Below, in pieces: positions 14,181-25,800 of a DNA stretch of 64,000 nucleotides. The notes under the pieces are model-generated. The model made no database searches, was not told the DNA's origin, and saw only the letters and a list, made by a program, of their open reading frames with translations. Every line of letters begins with the position of its first letter. The first letter of the stretch is position 1. Location: contig NC_090131.1 in assembly GCF_040581485.1 (NCBI RefSeq), positions 15,581,501 through 15,645,500 on the forward strand, given 5' to 3'. Origin of the DNA: Linepithema humile (Eukaryota; Arthropoda; Insecta; Hymenoptera; Formicidae). The position numbers and the translations under genes are program-made.

Positions 14181-16640
14181 CAATTTTTATGATAAATTAC
14201 TTACCGTATCGTTGCTCCGCTATTGCCCGATGCCTCCTAGGCCTTCTCCTCCTCCTCCTCCTCCTCCTCCTCCTCCTCCTCCTCCTCTCACAGCGGTCCT
14301 TCGAGCACTCACACGCGTTCGCGGCGCACGCATTGCTCGCGCGCGTACCTGAATGCGAAAATCGCGCGATACTTAAAATGGCACTCCCGACGTCACAGGC
14401 GAATCGAACCGAATTGTCCAAGCTGTGACGTTACGCGTGAATTCCTTCCGCGTTTCAGACCACCACATTTACCAATTGGGGCACGATTCTCTCAAAACAG
14501 AGGGCAAAGGTAAGCTCGACGAAGGTAAGGTGCGATTAGTCACGGGGTCAACCGATCGGATACAGAGCATCCCAGCAGCATTTTGGTGCCAAACTAACGG
14601 AAGTCGCTGGATTGATTTCTATGCCGTCCATCATGTTTCACAGTTGCAATTAAGCAACCCCATGCTTTCCGGCATATGTTAGCGGACCGAAGGAGTCGGG
14701 ATCCAGTCGGGATCTCATGATAAAAACCAATCTTTCCCTCCCCCCGAGCCAAGCCCAAAGTCGAGAAAAAATCGTGTCCCAATATTTGTCATGGCATACG
14801 GCGGAAATGCGTTTATCTATAGATTCGCTACAACTCCCGGCATTAACGGCACTCCCGACGCGCATTTTGTTTGTATTATACGACGGAACGAATATATTTC
14901 GTAGCACCGATTACGCGCGCAAAGTTTATCTGTAAAATATAAATACATTTACATTACAATGATATCCGAAACAATACTATAGTTACATAAGTTATGTATA
15001 GGCCACTAATGACAGTAAATACACATACAAATTTCTGTAATGTAACTTGTGCAAGCAAGAAGAGCAACAAACACGTCTGTACGTGAAAGTTTAATTATAA
15101 AATTAGATTCGCATTACGAAATCCATGTATTTCGCTCTTGCAAATTGCCTGCAATTTGAAAAAAAAAAATCCAATATCGCTAGAAACCGCCAGACGCTCA
15201 GCACATATAATGGCTTACATATTAAATACTTTTGCAAAACCGTGGGGATCGGCAACTTTATCTAAATAAGAAGCGGGTGAAGTATTCGGGGAGGTAGGAA
15301 CCAAGAAACCCATTCCGTCCAGCCCGATTTACATGAACCGCCAGAAAGTTACAAATGCAGCGTCAGTTCGAGCATTGATTATTCAGATATCCACGGATGT
15401 CCGAGAATAAGAAAAAGGAGAATGGCCACGGGGACAGCCAGTGTCCACTTAGTGCTCGCTACCATGAATTTAGTCGGGAACGAATATTGGCGCGCTGCTG
15501 GGGTGACCAGTGCCAACGAAACTTCAAGTACCCGCGTTATTTAAGGGGGTACGAGATATGTACATTCTAGTTCTAACGTCGACCACTGGAGATTCCATCC
15601 GCCATAAAACGGAGAAAAGTGGAAACTTCCCTTTCGGGAGATGGAGAGAGCGAGGAGGTATTGCGGAGGTCTAAAGCCGCCGTCCTTCTTCTTCTTCTTT
15701 TTTTTTTCCCTTCCTTACTTCAGTGTTCCGCACCCCTTTTTTTTACTTAAGGTCGGAACTAGCGCGTCCGGACTCCGGCGCGGTCGGTAGAAAATTTCGA
15801 GTTTACCCCCGAATTTCTTGTTGATCTTTCATCTCCCGGCTCTCGAGAGCGGCGAGTTATCGGAAATTCAGTGAAGTAAGAAGTTACTAGATTCGCGTGA
15901 TAAATCTAGTTATTCGATCGCCAAGTGGTTCCCGCTAGATAAGAATAGAGTTTCACGGGAATACCGCCGTAGCCGCCATTGACCTGACGTATAGAACTTC
16001 GATTTAGGCACGTCCGCGTAATCAGCTGCCTAATGAGCCGAATCTAGAACTACAGGCTGTTTCCGTAATGGTGGATCTTCGACCAGGCACGTCCGACGGA
16101 TCATAAATCACGGACCATTTTCGAAGAGCGAAAGTGATCTGACAGAACCAGCGAAATTTGGATATTTTCTTGCCGGCACAAATTCTTGTTTGACCCGCGA
16201 CGCTGAAATATGGATCGTTCGTCGATGGAAGTTTAAAGAAAATTTCTGCAGAATTTTTAGTCGCTGTAATATCTACGCTGCTACACTGGCGCGCTCGATA
16301 CTCGAAAGTAGTTACTTACTTTTATTGCCGCGCGTAAACTGACACGTAATTTCTGCAAGCGCAGCTCTTGAAAGCATCGAACTTTAAACATATCGACTGT
16401 ATGTGACTTTGCGACTATAATACTCGGTAAATAGCATTCTCAAGACCGTGCCAGTCGTGCAATCACGTTAGGGTCGGGAGCGTATTAAGACCTTAAACGT
16501 ATACGACGCATGAGTCGACTACTTAAAATGGAAACGTCGGGAAAATCATGCCTGAGGGGTTAAATTGGAACCATCGTGTACTCAGCGGAATCAAATCAGT
16601 TTGGATCGGTATAGCCTAATCTCGAGAAGGAATATTTCGA
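14181..16640. other. Mixed-composition block, presumed intron
   Basis: CpG-containing DNA with the polypyrimidine repeat at 14246-14288. Two cAMP-response-like half sites follow (GACGTCAC near 14393 and TGACGTTA near 14427). The stretch 15200-16600 is GC-balanced with few long frames, which might reflect conserved non-coding DNA. No coding exon is recognised. Confidence 0.35.
14246..14288. repeat. (CTC)14 polypyrimidine repeat
   Basis: About fourteen tandem CTC units form a pure polypyrimidine/polypurine tract. The Leu or Arg runs it appears to encode in different frames are artefacts of the repeat. Confidence 0.92.
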
Positions 16641-18400
16641 TTAAAGTACTAAGAATTTCCGGAGGGGAAATAAGGCCAGAGTTCGAAAGCAAGCCGTCGA
16701 ATATCTTCCTGAAAATTATTATTTCTCAAAAGTTCCTCTTGCATTTCCGCATGGAAATTCTAACATTCACAATTCCGCCGTCTATTATCAGAAACTAGAA
16801 TAGAAGATCCAAATGTTGTCTATCGTTTTTCTTCTAAAGAAATTTTACGAACGAAATATAAGTAATTTTTATATGCTGTCCATATTACTTTAGAGACTCT
16901 TAATAATTTTATTTTTCAACTAATTAACTTTGAAGTATTTCATTACTTTTTATTGACATGATGAGAAATTCAAAATTTCCTTTAAAATTAATTGAAAGCC
17001 CACAACTAATTGAACAGCATTAAAATTTATACTAGATTGACACAGCCACGTACATTTAACGACGTAACAAATCGATATATAATGCTTGTATAAATTATAG
17101 ATGACAGTATTTATCCTGATCACGATCTGAACGTGTCACTATGTATTACATGTCAGGTTAAAATCAATCAACAGCACAGTGTGATAAAGTTCGATAAAAA
17201 TATGATCGTACATAGCTATCCTCTCACCCAGTATCATTCCACCTCCGAATCGACTTCATCTTCGCAATTTTTCCTTTAAATCTTTTTTTTTTCATGGAAT
17301 CCGTTCCGTACGAAACTCATCGCCATAGAGCTACAATAGCTCTTCAATTTTTCAACCAGATATTCTCGATATAGCCGCTTCAAAACGTCGGGAGCAATTC
17401 TTCGAATCGATCTCCGATATCTTGAATCTCGATTTCTCCTCTCGTTTAAATCTCGAAAACTACGTCCACAGCGCGGACAAGTATTGACAGAAAAGCAGTG
17501 ACAGCTTCTCGTGTCGCTTAAAATCCAATATAAAATTAATATTCCGCCGGAGGCAATTTATTACAGTTCTAAAAGGAGGATATGAGTTATAGATCGAGCA
17601 TCTTCTTAAAATACTGCGTCGTATATTCGTTATATTCATTCTGTGTCGAGGTATGGAATAAATTGTTTATGAAACGTTTAATATAAATAGCTTTCGTTGT
17701 GATCTTTTAGCAGGACCGCTTGTTCGAGCTAAAATTACATTTATGGGAATCCAATAATTAGTAGATAAATAAAATATAATAATGGATTATATATACATAT
17801 ATATAGTCCATTATATATATATGTACCACTTCTGGAAAAAATAAATTTCCCATATTTGACCCGTTTGACGATGTTGTTTGTGATCTATGACGAAAAATTT
17901 TGCATGTTCTGAGTAGGATTACAAAATTGCAACAATTAGACGTACAGATAGATATACCTCTTTTTTATATGATAATGATTTATCTGCATCTTGACATAAA
18001 ATGCCTGCTAATTTGAAGGTTTTGTAAAATAATCACTCATGGTACCAATGTATGTATAATCCTTAAACATATAATTCATCTGAATAATGATAATAAAAGA
18101 ATTAAACTATATATATGATTTGAATACCGCGTTAATATGATGTACACATATATATTTTGATCACTATAATAAATACAAAACAATTTTGTATAAATTTCAT
18201 TTAACCTTCTTTTTGATAAAAAAAAAGAAGAATCAAAGATTTCAATAAATTTAAAAATCAGAAACGCTCACGGAAATTTTTGATTTACTTAAAATATTCC
18301 TTTTCAATAAATAGATTTCATGTTCGTGGAATAATATTACACACTAATTGGCGATTGTACCGCGGCGCATTGATTCGTTACATTTTTTATCATATAATAA
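16641..18400. other. Presumed intron, AT-rich, no gene seen
   Basis: AT-rich DNA. A near-perfect 32-base palindrome AATGGATTATATATAC with its complement lies at 17781-17812. No exon or RNA gene is seen. Confidence 0.45.
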
Positions 18401-19884
18401 TTCTCAGCTATTAACCCGCGAAACGCCGGCGATCAAAGACGGCGGGGCCGTAAAAAGTTCACGACCTTGCAAGCGCCAGAAGTGCAGATATTTCAATCTC
18501 ACTCTTTTCTTTTTTGCGAAATAAGCGTTCTAGAACAAACAAAATTTTTTAAAGCCGACAGCGGCGACGGAGACGGACAAGCTGCGCCGACATTCCGGGA
18601 ATACTGAGAATAACGTTCGCCAAGCAATAAAGAGATAATGCCGAGCTTTGAGAAAAGAAGAGAACGTCCCTCGGTAAGTTCTTAACGGGACGTTCTGCCG
18701 CTCTGAGAACCTTCTATCCCCGAACGAGGCAATTACAGGCCGTGGTTTACCGGTCGCGTTTACACCCGTAGCCTGCTTCCGACCGTATAGGCTAAGCCCC
18801 CGTACGATCGTAAACTTAGCTGACGGGGGTTCAACCTCTTTGGCATTGGCGTTCGATATCTCCAGCAGCTCGCGCGTCCTGCTTCGACCGCGTCATGAAA
18901 CCCGGTTGACCTCTTTCGTAGTATCAGTAAAAGTAATGCCGAGGGACGAGCGGCGGGGTAAAGGATACGTGAGAGATCTATCGCGGGGGGGGGGAAGTAG
19001 ATACTTTCAATAATGGCTTTCCCAAGGCCTCACGCGCGTGTTGTTTCTTATATTGCCATCGGGATCGTATTCGATCGCCGCCGCTGGATGTCGCAAACGG
19101 AATAATCATTTCACCGCGCACTGATCGTTTTTTGATGAATGCCCTCATACACTTCGCCTCGACGCTACTCATTCTTTATGCACCAATCACGATACGAACG
19201 AGCGTGACTTATGCATCAAACAGAACGATATTGTGCCGCATTGATTGATAATAAAAAAAAAAAATACCCCTTGGGATGGCACGGCAGTCAATATTTCCTA
19301 AACCGTTTCTCTAATTAAGGAATAATTCTCTGTTGTCGTAATTTACAAGGATGAAGCATTATTTCACTAATATTTAACGTGTAATGAATTAAGCGCAAGA
19401 ATTGCGGATAATTGGTATGCTGGCGTCGATTAAAACAGGTTGCAATATAGTGAGCGTTATATGTATACATAAAGTAAACTTGTTAAACTTCCACATAGTT
19501 GCGTATTTTATATTTGTTAAGAGTAATTAATCTTCTGGCGTGAGCAGAATCGACATCGATAACCCAGCAAATCTAAAAATTCACCATACAAAACTCGTTA
19601 GCTTAAGCCATAATTGAGCTATCGCAATAAATGGTTTTAAACTACTTTATATTTCTCCATATCCCGTTACGCTATGCAAAATAATACTGTACAAATTTCT
19701 GAGCATTTATCAACAGTTTCCATTGTGTCTTTATTGCGAACCAAGAAAGATGTGTAACAACTTGTATTCAGGAATTCGTTGTAGCTGCGAATATTAACGC
19801 TTTTGAACCAGTTTTCTTAGATTTCTCGTTATATTTTATAAGTAAATACGAAACTAAGATGTGTCATCTTTTTTTGCTTCACAG
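18401..19884. other. Presumed intron immediately before the RRM3 exon
   Basis: A CpG-rich part (18401-19200, with a 10-base G run at 18985-18994) gives way to AT-rich DNA that ends in the polypyrimidine tract and acceptor TTTTTTTGCTTCACAG at 19869-19884. No RRM2 exon is present, although the phase of the next exon requires an upstream exon ending one base into a codon. Confidence 0.5.
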
Positions 19885-22800
19885 CGAATGCAAAGCCACT
19901 GACGTTCGATGAAGTTTACAATCAAAGTAGTCCAACCAACTGCACGGTGTACTGCGGCGGATTAACCAATGGTTTAACAGAAGAACTTATGCAAAAGACC
20001 TTCTCACCCTTCGGATCCATCCAAGAAATTCGAGTATTTAAGGACAAAGGCTACGCCTTCATCAGGTAAATATATTTTCAATCTGAATATTTAATAAACT
20101 AAAATTACTTGAAAAAATTATTTTTTAACAAATATTTCTCGAAAGTTAGTGTTCATTAAATTTCGGATAGAATCGTGAAAAAGAGAAAAGTATAGTAGTA
20201 TACTTCTAGTATCTTCTAGAAATAAAGTAGTAAAAGAAATTTAATCGCGAATCACGTATCAAAAATACAAGAGCCACCGTTATTAAGTCTGGAAATAAAA
20301 TGTAATGTCGGATATCTACGGTTTCTTATTATTCCGCATTCCTTGAGGTAAAACCGATAATTTTGAATTTCGAGATCCCTGAAGACTATCAGAGACGTTG
20401 TTGAAATGTAGGGTAGATAGGTATATGTCGTGAGTAGTAGCTTTTCAAGTTGTCAGTACAACCTGAGGGGGAATTCCCTAAGGCAGCTATAGGTTTCAGA
20501 CATCCCGCAATCAGAGATGATCGTTCGCCATTTCGCGAACGTACAATACACTTTGGAGTTGACTTACCGAAACTTAATCGAACAATATGCAATATGTATA
20601 TATAAAATATATACGATGTACACGATTATTAATTCTTTGTGTTGTGATCCTTCATCCCAAACAATCTTCTTACATATTTTTTAATTTGATTATAATAATT
20701 TTTAATTTGATTATAACTAACGATGGAATAAAAAACAGACTATAATATTAATAGTACTGTACTTATTAATATGCCACTGCATCATCGTATTGGATTAATT
20801 ATTTCATTACATTACAATTTTTAGGAGGTCACCGAAAATAGTAATTGCTCTAGTTAGTTTCTTTTTGCTCACATCCAATATAGAGTTTGTACTGCAGACG
20901 TATGCTTGCAGACGTATTAGCCAATATTTTTTGCGACATCAGTACAATTTGACATATTTACCAAAATTATCTGCGCCGATTAATATATAAAAATCAACCG
21001 AAATCATGTAATTATAATTAGTTTAAATCAGTTATCGATTTTTGGGGTATTTTATTTTAAATCTAAAACAAAAGTGTCTCCAATGGCGATTAATTTATTT
21101 AATAATAAATATTTAAATTATATTAACGTTAAAAACTCTATCTAATATAACTCTAAATTCTCACTCAATTGCTCTTGCTATTTAAAAAAATGTACAAATT
21201 TTACTAATTTACCACAATTCTTTATTTTAATAAAACAATAAATGTAAGTTTCACGGATTATCGCTCTATATCTTAATAAACTGCCGTAATTAAAAGCCAT
21301 TTTACTCTATCGCCGGTTAAATTATAAAATGATTTATCGATCACTAGACTCCACAAAGAACACTTAAGGCTAATTCTCTGGACGTGAAGAATTAAACGGA
21401 ACTTTAGTACGAAATCCTTGAAACCATTTCACTGATTATATAATCAAACTTCTTTAATTACTGAAGCTTTTTACTATCCTGTAAAAATAAAAATTTAGAA
21501 TACAAACTTAATATACTATTACCATACGTTATTGTAAATTTAATCAAATTTTAATTTAAATGTTCCTTGATACTATGTCTTTCTCTCATAATAACAACTT
21601 ATATAACTTTTCTCTGTACTCTTATTTCCAAACTCAATTTATTTGCGTACTAAACATAATAAAAATTTTCCAGAATATTAAACAAAAGTATGTAATTATC
21701 TTTTGCTTTAAGTATTTAGTTTTTAGAACTAAAAGACATATATTTTACAGTGAATCTGTCTGGAAAAGTAAATTAATAAGTAAAATAATAATCAAATCGT
21801 ATATCATTTTATTGATAAATGCAATTTTGGTAACTAAGTTAAATCGTCTTAATCTTTTTATTTATTTAATCATCTTATCTTTTTAATTATTTAACCAATC
21901 AAATTAAAGCCACTGCACTATATTGTCTTAGTGTGTGTGTACAGCGTAACTAATGATATATCTATATTCATCGTCAGATGAATTTATTACGAAATTAAGT
22001 AATTCAGTTTAAAGTCAATCTAGCAGTACAAATGTGTATATATATATATATATATATATTGTATATGGAAAGATATATTTGCATAAAGCAATAGGATTTT
22101 GTACAATATAATAGTTATATAAAGTAAGATTTGAGAAAATTTTATTCCAAATCATTTGCGATGATTGGTGCCAGCGTAATGCGAGTCATCAAACGAGATT
22201 TTACGAAATATTAGGAAATCGCATGAATAGTGCATCAATACCCACCGTCGCTTGTGATTTATGGCACGAAACGCGAGAACATGTCGGGTCAATGGCAGCA
22301 TGTCGGACTCATCAAGCTCGGATCGTGGCCATTTCATTAATCTACCTATTACATCCGCACAGATCATATATTTCAGTTCAACTTCCCGTACCCGACGAAA
22401 TCAACTACGTACGTTTCAAAAACATTAGCGAAAGATTATTAAATATTTTGATGTGAGTGTATTTCGTAAAACGTATAATTTTACATGTGGAAACGGAAAA
22501 GAAATCGATATTAACGGCCATGTCGCATTACACAATTAAAAACAGCGATAAATTTTGCTGCGGAGAAAATCGATAGCCTCGGAAAACCGTAGAAAAAAAG
22601 AGCCTAACAGTTCAAGAAATCAGCTGAACATTTATATCTCCCGAAAGCGAATTCAGCGCTCCACCTTAACGACGGCTAGGGATCCGTGACCTACCTCAGA
22701 AACGACTGCCGAGAGCGTGGGTGGGTTGCTCTAGAACGATAAGAAGGCGGGAGGGTGCGGGAGGGTGGAGGTTTCTCCTAGAAGAAAACAGGGACAGAAG

Positions 22801-25800
22801 AAAGAGACAAAAAACCCTTTCTTACGTACCTTCCTCCTTCCCCGTCCCTCATCCTTTCTCGCGCACGTTGCTCAATATCCTTGTCCGTTCTTATCCGATA
22901 CGATGGCCTCCGCCGCTTCGTATGTCTGCCACAGTTCCGCCACCCCTGGACAATGTCCGTCGTTCAGATATCTTCCGTCTAATTGCTCTTCCTCCCGCCG
23001 TTTCTCTCGTACGCCGTGGAACCCCGGAAACGAATATCTTGGGATGACGTATGGACTTACTGCAAGGTACAGCGAGGAAGCAAGACGGAAGGGTGGATGA
23101 GGGGAGGGGGGTCTTTTCTTCTCGGGTGAAAGAAAGAATCTTATCTGCCGCTGGTTATCGCTCGGGGTGAGGTCTTAGAGAGATCGGGGGGAGGGGGGAG
23201 GGGGGGTTGCTGACGATGACCATCGTTCGTCCTACTCAACGATCGTGGATGGGAGCTCGATGGATAGGAAGGGGCGAACTCCCAGACGGAATCGCCATTG
23301 TGCAATCTTGAACGCGAACGTTAAAAGTGACCTAATCCTCGATAAATTCAATAATTCCCCGCCACTCTCGCAGCCGGATTCAACGTGCTCTAATCAGATT
23401 TTCGAAAACTTTCTCCCTCTCCTGTCCTGCAGGACAAAATTGATCAGATTTGCCGCGAGAGGTGACGGATTTGATATATTTGAATAATTAAAGAGCGCTG
23501 TATATAGAGCCATTCTCGTGCTTAAATATTTGAGTAATGGAAACCGCAGATATCTGTCGCAAAGTAACAAAAAAATGTAATGCACAAATAGTGTCGGACA
23601 AATTCGAGATACTTGAAACGTTTCTCTTTTCACGATTTCTCTCTGTTATTTTTCAAAAAATTTCCTTCTCCTTAATTTCTTGAATGTTAGAAAGAAAACG
23701 TAACATAATGTATTTATATCGTTCGCCTATGATCCAGCAGCCTGTGTACAAAACCTAATGGCACATGTATTTGTTCATCCAAAAAAATAATACTCCTGAC
23801 AAGCTAGAGACTAAATCCGCGTAACTGATGTGTGGAATTCAACATTGAATGCCTACATCTACAGTAATCTAGATTCGTCGAGATTCACAATTACCGTGCT
23901 CATTCGTGCGCGCGGTAAACTCGCATAAATTAAACTGCACCAGTCGCAGAGACCATTTCGTTAAGCTACCATAATAAGGTCCGGTTTAACTGGTGGAAGG
24001 AGCACCGCATTGTTCCGGACATTTTTCTTTTTGTATACACCCTCGCGCCGTACCAACACCACCGACATCGGAGGACACGTCCTGGGAAAAAGACTTAAAT
24101 CCCCTTCTCCTACAATTTCAGGTTTTCCACCAAGGAGTCGGCCACGCACGCCATCGTAGCGGTACACAACACAGACATCAATGGCCAAACGGTGAAGTGC
24201 AGTTGGGGCAAAGAGAGTGGAGATCCTAATAATGCTCAACAAACTGGACAGGTAAACGCTCTCTATCTTTTCCTTTTATCCGCTCTACCGGGAGGACAGT
24301 TTCGACGTGAAATTCCGTCCTCTGTGTTTTCTAACATTTACATCGCTGCTTGCGCGTATCAAACCAGAAAGCTTTTCTACCTTATTTCATGAATAAACAT
24401 TTTCGCCGATTCTTCTCAAGAAATAATGCATGAAAGACAAAAATGCTGACCTCGCATCGATGAATATAAAGCACAAACATCTCTAGAGAATTTTAATCAT
24501 TTAAAGAAAAGTACTACGCCGGCATTAATATAAAATGTAATCTCTGATATCTACATATCAATCCCGTAAATGTAAAACGCTGAGTTTTTCGATATACGTA
24601 TAAAATTCAAACTCGCCGTTGTACGTGTCACGTGAAATTGAATAGCGAACGTTCACGTCTCAAAGAAGCGCCGGGGCGTTCGAAAAAGAAAGTAGTTACC
24701 AGATTCTATCACGGCCGATTCCTTCCGGTTTCGCGCGGCTAACGCGTCTCTGCCGATATATCGGTATATCGCTCGAGAGTCCGGCGAAAAGAGTCAAGGC
24801 GGAAACAGAGAGAGAACCGGAAATCAGGCAAGATTCCGGTCTATTCAGACGCCACTCTTCGGAGTGTGTCGGGTCGGGTCTCTTAGCAATTAGCTCCGTT
24901 AGGACGGATAGATACGCCCGATCTGGGAATGGTACCCGAAGTACTTCCCAAACGCGCTCGCACTCCCCGGTAGTACTTCCGTGCATCCATCCACTGCTAC
25001 TCGGCCCGTGACATCGCTCTAATTGATCTCTATTCCCATAACGCGCTTCTCCCAGAAGAGCCGAGATATCACGTTAGTACGTATCCTGCCATACCCTGTT
25101 CTCGTATTCAACGGGATCGAACTGGTTTGCGTGATATCCCAGTTCATCGTTAACTGGGATATTTTAACGAACAACGTAATGGCTACGCGTTATTTCGTAA
25201 ACTTTATAGAAGCGTAACTCTTGAAAAATTAAAGACTGACATTTTAAAAGTTTCTCGCTCGGAACAATGTCATTCTCTATTTATATTATTTTCCAATTTC
25301 ACAACCGACGCTTTTTTCGAAAAGAAGAAACATATTTAAGAGAGCTATTCAAATACAGAAATATACAACAAATTATTGTAAAGAGAAAAAACATTTTTTC
25401 TTCTCTAGGAGACAATTTTATGAATCAATTTATATATTTTATAAATTGATATATTCAATTTATATATCAATTTATATATTTTATAAAAATATATAATCTT
25501 ACGATAATTCGACAGAGCAATTTCCTTTGATTTTGTACCACGAGAAAAGAAATGAGTTCGGACGAGTAATAGCGAAATAATTTACGACAATGAAATAATT
25601 GTCGTGAAATTCACGCGTCACGCAGTTTTAAGCACGCACGTAAACGACCACACAAATCTTCGGCGAAACGAAATTACCATTCCTAATCCTATCGCCATCG
25701 TTAAGTATAAAATCCAGACAATGTTCTTGCTCTTTTCTATTTCATTGATCCTTGTGCTCTTTCAGGCGTTATCGTCGGCGACGTACCCATACTACGCGGC

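Larger units (their letters stand above)
20066..24121 (+). other. Rox8 intron inside RRM3
   Basis: A 4.06-kb GT-AG intron (GTAAAT donor, TTTCAG acceptor) splits RRM3 within the Arg codon after RNP1. The first part is AT-rich, with a tandem TTTTTAATTTGATTATAA-like duplication near 20677-20715 and (TA)n at 22037-22059. The part 22600-23250 is GC-rich with G-runs at 22749-22765 and 23186-23206. No nested gene is recognised. Confidence 0.8.

Noticed and set aside
1..19884. RRM1 and RRM2 exons of Rox8
   Set aside because: I looked for the conserved LYVGNL, IFVGDL and KGYAFVSF encodings and for phase-compatible donors and found none, so they are placed before the window.
25604..25800. A signal-peptide-like leader (MFLLFSISLILVLFQA) in frame with the Rox8 tail exon
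   Set aside because: It is encoded by the polypyrimidine tract of the 3' splice site, where T-rich codons always give Phe, Leu, Ser and Ile. TIA1-family proteins are not secreted.
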